Source: Allacma fusca (taxonomy: Eukaryota > Arthropoda > Collembola > Symphypleona > Sminthuridae). Taken from it: 64,000 bases of DNA. The position numbers were made by a program, and so were the translations under genes. Shown in pieces: positions 59,801 to 64,000 of the stretch. The notes below the pieces were generated by a model. It searched no databases and was not told the DNA's origin. It saw only the letters and a program-made list of their open reading frames with translations. Within the stretch, counting starts at the first letter, position 1. Each line of letters starts with the position of its first letter. The stretch is from positions 55,531,632 to 55,595,631 of the forward strand of contig OX359246.1 in the NCBI GenBank assembly GCA_947179485.1, given 5' to 3'.

Positions 59801-60593
59801 TTCTTACATGTTTCCTAAGGATTAATGAAATATTAAACAACCAATTATTGGTAAACAGCATTTTAGCAGAAAATCATGTAAATGTTGTAACTTGAACCCT
59901 ATACACATCTTAAATAAATTATAAATTACAGCGGAAATTATTTCCCAATCTCAACAGTGAATTGTAATATAACTTTCATTTACGGACGGTCATTTATGGT
60001 AGTTAATTGAGAGCTAAGTTCAGTAACTATTAGTTGCAACTTGCAACACAATATAACCAATACGAAAATCGATTAAGTGATAAAAAATTTAAGGAAGCTC
60101 ATGCACTAAATTACAGATATTCAAGTCAAGTCTAATAATATATAATATCGTAAAAGGCAATAAGACTGAACAGTCATGAAGATTGGATGACTAGAAAAGC
60201 GAGTTTTTCTGCAAAGTACTTAACTAACTCCAAGTCCATTTACAAGCAAGGTTAACAGCTTAATACGTTGCAATGCCACACAGCAACAGATTATTTTCGT
60301 TTAATTTCTCCAGATTTATTACTTTTTTCCTTAATTTGAGTTTAATTAAACACATCTAGAGAGTAGAGAAGGATATTTTGTTACTTTGTACATTCAAATC
60401 ACTTTAAATTATAAATAATTACATCTGTATGCATCTTGTTCGTTGAGCGCAACATCTAAAAAAATGCTGTATAATTTTTGCGACTTTGTGAATTGAACAA
60501 CAGCCAAAGTTTAAAAAAAAGTTAAAAGTTGCCTAAAGCAATAATGGAAAACATTTGATGCAAATACTCGATTAGACATATGTATATAATTAT
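56819..60593. other. interval between the two DUF4789 copies
   Basis: It contains the rest of duplication copy 1 (to about 58060), a GTCCCG-rich stretch (58060-58190) similar to the words at 50.4 kb, a CAACA-rich low-complexity stretch near 58930-59050, the relic of the nuclease-like gene (59660-59800) and the 5' flank of copy 2. Open frames on both strands at 57.15-57.43 kb lack splice support. Confidence 0.5.
59660..59800 (+). pseudogene. relic of the nuclease-like gene (3' end only)
   Basis: GCAGAGCA...GCTGACA followed by ACTAATTACGTGATCCTGG aligns with 49829-49910 of the intact gene (ACTAATTACGTAATCCTGG) and stays alignable through CATTTAC...ATATTTC, with gaps that break the frame. It corresponds to roughly the last 50 residues. 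It is followed at about 120 bp by the same AATAAATTATAAATTAC flank as the intact gene, and then by a DUF4789 gene. Confidence 0.7.
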
Positions 60594-62360
60594 ATGGAAG
60601 CTCATTGTAGCAACCGAACTTTTATGTTAGTTACATTTTGCAAGTCAACTGTTATACGTCCCAATTCTCTGAAGCTCCAAATGATGTTACCTGGAATTTC
60701 TAATTTGGCGATTGCAACGCTTACTCTAAAAGTTACTTTGGGATGGAGTTCCATTTTCGGCCCAGGCGTCCACGCTTTTCAAATTCGAACGGATACGGAA
60801 GGCTCCAAAATAGCATTCACTGATAGATTACAGAGTGATACAGTTCTACAACCTACGCCCAGACGGTAGGATTCCACCGTTGTTGCTAAACCTGTGAAAA
60901 TTATGAAACTATAGTCAACAGTTAATTTCCTAGTAAAAAGAAACACATTTTTTGTATCTGCGAGGTTAATGTGATTCATAATGAAAAACGTTGTTTGGTT
61001 CAACAAGAAAGCATCACAGATACAATACCAATAATACCATCTTCATTTTTTGGAACATTGTTATGTGTTAATTTTTGACAGTATTACAGCTTTATTTGTC
61101 AGGTGTATTTTAACGTTTTTATAAATCCAATACATTTTTTAATTTTCCTGGTCTAACTAAACAGACTATGCAATGCTGGAGTGTACCTGAATCAAACGGG
61201 GAAATGTTACGCGCCGAATAGTGAGGGGCCTTGTGGAGCGTTGATGAAAGTAACTTTGTCGTCAGGTAATAAATTGATTGGTACCTGTACTTGCAAGACG
61301 TATTCTCCACGATGGTTAACTAATTGCGAAACACGGCCCACTTTGGTTTGGAGGACGGATAATAAATGCTATTTCATGTTTGACCAGGTACAATTTTATT
61401 CTCCTCTCCTCTTTGGACCGACAAAATGAGAAATTATTTCCAAAGAAATGTAGTGTGTATTTTTCGTTCCTATATCTATATTATATTTACAGGGACCTTG
61501 CAATCAGGGGGAATGGCTCATTATGAGCGAAGAGAATGGCCCAATTTGTCAACGTATTCCATGTCCTGAAAAATATAACCGTGACGCTCCACTTTTTGAC
61601 GGTTTTAATGACCCGTACCTCAACTTCACTTTTGAATACCGGGGCAATTGTTATACGACACAAACACAGGGGTTCTGTCCTTCCGATACGCAGGTGGCAT
61701 ACTTTCCAAAAAAAAAATCTACTTCCTAAATGTATAGAGACAGATCGTTTCTGCGGTTCTGATCGTACTATTCATGGACGACCCGGTTTCAATAGTTGTG
61801 GCAATGGGGAGGAGCCAGATGAGTTTGGAGGATGTGAACTTACCACTCAACTTAAATAATACTTATGATAGACAATGTACAGATAAATTCTCAAGAATTA
61901 ACCATCAACATAATATGCAATTTATTTGAACATTCAATTCCCTTTTGAAATTTACCTTATTTACTCTTTATAATGCATAAAAATGATATGTTCAAAGCAA
62001 AAGTTGTGTAAACTTTAAATTTTAATATTATACTTAATTATTATAGATTTCAGCTCGTAAAAATTTTAAAAAATTAACGTTTTATACTTTAATACATGTT
62101 ATACATACCTTAAGTGAACTTCGTGTTTATTTGTATTTTGAAATTAGATGAATTTTCCAAAGCAAAATATCACGCAATTTGATGCCTATAATTACACCAC
62201 GTATATTTGAGTTGTGTGCTCGGAAATACTAAAGCATACTTTCTCCCTGCACTTCAGCTAATAATTTAAATAAACATTGTTAGAGTGCCTGGTGGAAGTC
62301 GCCGGGAAGAGCTAAAAGACACCCGTGTGTATGTTCTTGCACTTACGGAGCAGAAAGCAC
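59920..62360. repeat. tandem segmental duplication, copy 2 (contains the frameshifted DUF4789 gene)
   Basis: Counterpart of 54848-58060. Similarity runs from the AATAAATTATAAATTAC flank through the DUF4789 gene to GCTAAAAGACACCCGTG near 62312. It is shorter than copy 1 on the 3' side. Confidence 0.75.
60684..61859 (+). pseudogene. DUF4789-type gene, second copy, with a +1 frameshift
   Basis: Three exons match the first copy: 60684-60865, 61165-61387, 61493-61859. The start (MLPG) was chosen by alignment with MLPT of copy 1. Exons 1-2 and most of exon 3 are open and well conserved, including TGKCY, EGPCGALMK, EYRGNCY and TQTQGFC. At 61708-61717 a run of ten A replaces the nine bases GAAAGGAAG of copy 1, shifting the frame to an early TAA at 61727-61729. 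The other frame continues to the same C-terminus (FNSCGNG, FGGCELTTQLK). It is either a young pseudogene, a shortened protein lacking the last cysteines, or a homopolymer error in the assembly. No repaired protein is proposed. Confidence 0.8.
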
Positions 62361-62708
62361 AACGTCTACAAAAACACACCTTACACACATAATGCCTGAC
62401 GTCAGAACAAAAGCAAACTTGTCAAACAAACTATAATAATCACTTTGGATATGTATTCACTTCAACAGTTTCCAAGTGGCAACTTACCCAGCCGTTATTG
62501 TGTATAGAAGCCGATGTAACAATTATTTCCACAAAAATGACATGTTAACAAAACATCAGGTACTTTATTTTTGGCAGAAGTACCAATTGTCGGACAGGAA
62601 AGGTTACGAACAAAGACGTCGTAAGATGAAACTTTTAGTAGTAAAAAGAAGTCGCAGGACACGCAGTGACATTCCTAATCAGAAAATTATAATTGACATT
62701 TTAAAATC

Positions 62709-64000
62709 ATGGATCAAAAAACTCCCGTTAATGGACCTGGGAATGATTCTCGAGTCCACGGGGACTTGTTGCTCATCAGAGAAATTCACAAGGCCAGTAC
62801 AAAATACCCTTTAACTCTGCCAGATCCCAAAGGTGGGCCCCATTTTTGGAAAATTCAGTTCTGGAAGTTACTAAAGCTTAATATGGCATCGGCTGCAAAT
62901 CAAGCCATTAAAGAGGAGACTTACTATGACGATTTGTTCACTTGCACTCGGCCTATGCTAATGGCTGGAAAAGTTTTCGGGATGGTTCCTTTACAAGGGC
63001 TTTTTCAGCGCCATCTTAAAAATGTGAAATTCAGGTAGGACTTTCAATTTCCAATCAAATCCAAGCACTTTTCTGGGAAATTTTAAAATGACAAGAGCCT
63101 TTTCTCCTGTAGGTGGCGTAGTGTATCGACAATCATCACGTTGTTTCAGCTATTTATCCTGGCCCTTGTGGCATTGTTCAGCTGCATGGAACTCTTCAAA
63201 CATTTCTTTGGGGTTCAGCGAGGAGAAGCAAGCTCGTATCTCATGATCTTAGAAACTAGAGCCCCCTTGTTTCTTACCTCAGGAACTTTGATGTAATAGT
63301 TTCAAATACTTGTAATTATTTTTAGATTCATTCTTTAAATTACTGTACTATTATTTAAAAAGGTCTAATAATTATATTCATCGTTTCCAGATACCTCACT
63401 TTGGTCTATAAATCCAAGAGAATTATCCAGATGTTTCACAGATGGCGTCTCACCTCAAGTGCCCTTATGTTTCACGAGGAGGAGACCAAAACGTTTCAAA
63501 GACTTCAAGTTCTGGCGTTTGGTTCCATGATTCCCACTGTCATTCATGGTTTAATTCTTAGATTGAGCCTCATCGGGGGTTTTGATAATGCTCCAGTGAA
63601 TAAAACAGGTAATCACAAACACAGCATGTAATTATGTTTGTGGAAAAGCTCTTGTGGAAACATATCGTTGGCACAAATAATTTACATTCTGTAACCCATG
63701 CTTTCTAAACGGTAATGAGTTTTTTTGGGGTAAAAATTGAACTTTCTAAAATTTTGTCAATAATTCCCTCGCAACATACAATAGATAGTAATTTGCGCAT
63801 CTGCCATTATTATTATTATCATCATTATTATGCCATTCATTTAAATAAATATTTAATGCTCAATGATATAAACATTAATTTTTGAAGCATTTCGCCACAC
63901 AAATATGACGGTATTGGAAGTCTACTACAACAAGTTTTGTCCACACCTGTCCGAAAACATTAGTTACAATGTCGTTGCCGTTATTATCATCATGTACGCC
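62709..64000 (+). CDS. gustatory receptor, sugar-receptor-like, 5' part (runs off the window)
   Basis: Exons: 62709-63034, 63113-63292, 63391-63608, 63888-64000 onward; phases agree and the frame is open at the edge. The start is the first Met after an in-frame TGA at 62694-62696. Visible protein is about 279 aa of an expected 400-500. The N-terminal block (RPMLMAGKVFGMVPLQGL then FRWRSVSTIITLFQL) matches the arrangement of insect sugar receptors of the Gr5a/Gr64 type: a cytoplasmic N-terminus, the first helix, and then further helices (FLTSGTLMIYLTLVY, VLAFGSMIPTVIHGLIL). Such proteins are seven-helix ligand-gated cation channels in taste neurons. The ligand cannot be told. The 3' end and the conserved TYxxxxxQF motif lie outside the window. 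Confidence 0.85.

Noticed and set aside
62476..62814. 112-codon + strand frame overlapping the gustatory receptor start
   Set aside because: Its overlap lies in a different frame from the receptor exon, which has clear family motifs. The Lys/Arg-rich product is not recognisable.
1..64000. CRISPR arrays, rRNA genes, bacterial operons
   Set aside because: None seen. All recognised genes are spliced and eukaryotic.

Overview
The window is eukaryotic and AT-rich, with small spliced exons (GT-AG introns from about 60 bp to several kb). It is almost certainly from an arthropod: it carries a sugar-receptor-type gustatory receptor, a beaten-path-like Ig protein, a GPI-anchored insect-type transferrin, an NPC2-like ML protein and two DUF4789-type secreted proteins. 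A springtail (Collembola) or other non-insect arthropod fits best, but the lineage is an inference. Most gene models were rebuilt by hand from splice sites. For every complete model the exon phases match and the total length is a multiple of three.

Layout. (1) 3.8-15.0 kb, + strand: a 10-exon, 808-residue transferrin with a GPI-type tail and badly eroded iron ligands. (2) 15-23.2 kb: mostly non-coding, with a few short candidate exons (19.3, 20.9 and 22.7 kb). (3) 23.2-25.9 kb, - strand: an 8-exon GH1 beta-glucosidase/myrosinase-type enzyme with both catalytic glutamates. (4) 26-32.6 kb: mostly non-coding. (5) 32.65-33.56 kb, + strand: a 4-exon NPC2/MD-2-like lipid-binding protein with a TATA box. 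(6) 35.4-44.1 kb, - strand: a 6-exon beaten-path-like protein with two Ig domains and a C-terminal transmembrane helix. (7) 44.1-48.2 kb: non-coding with weak candidate exons and a tRNA-His-like half. (8) 48.2-50.0 kb, + strand: a secreted protein made of a coiled coil, a crystallin-like Cys region and a nuclease-like domain without the usual catalytic His. (9) 50-62.4 kb: a decayed tandem array. It has two DUF4789 paralogues (one frameshifted), a relic of the nuclease-like gene, repeated flanks and two nested hAT-type elements with perfect 8-bp target duplications. (10) 62.7 kb to the end: the 5' part of a gustatory receptor, cut by the window edge.

The most unusual part is 48-62 kb. The flanks of the nuclease-like gene and the DUF4789 genes recur, which suggests that the two secreted-protein genes were once duplicated together as a module and that copies have since decayed one by one. 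The other genes look independent and do not form an obvious pathway. The left 45 kb is rich in (CT)n/(AG)n microsatellites and in TACATATGTA and TAATTA words. The right 15 kb is richer in transposon debris.
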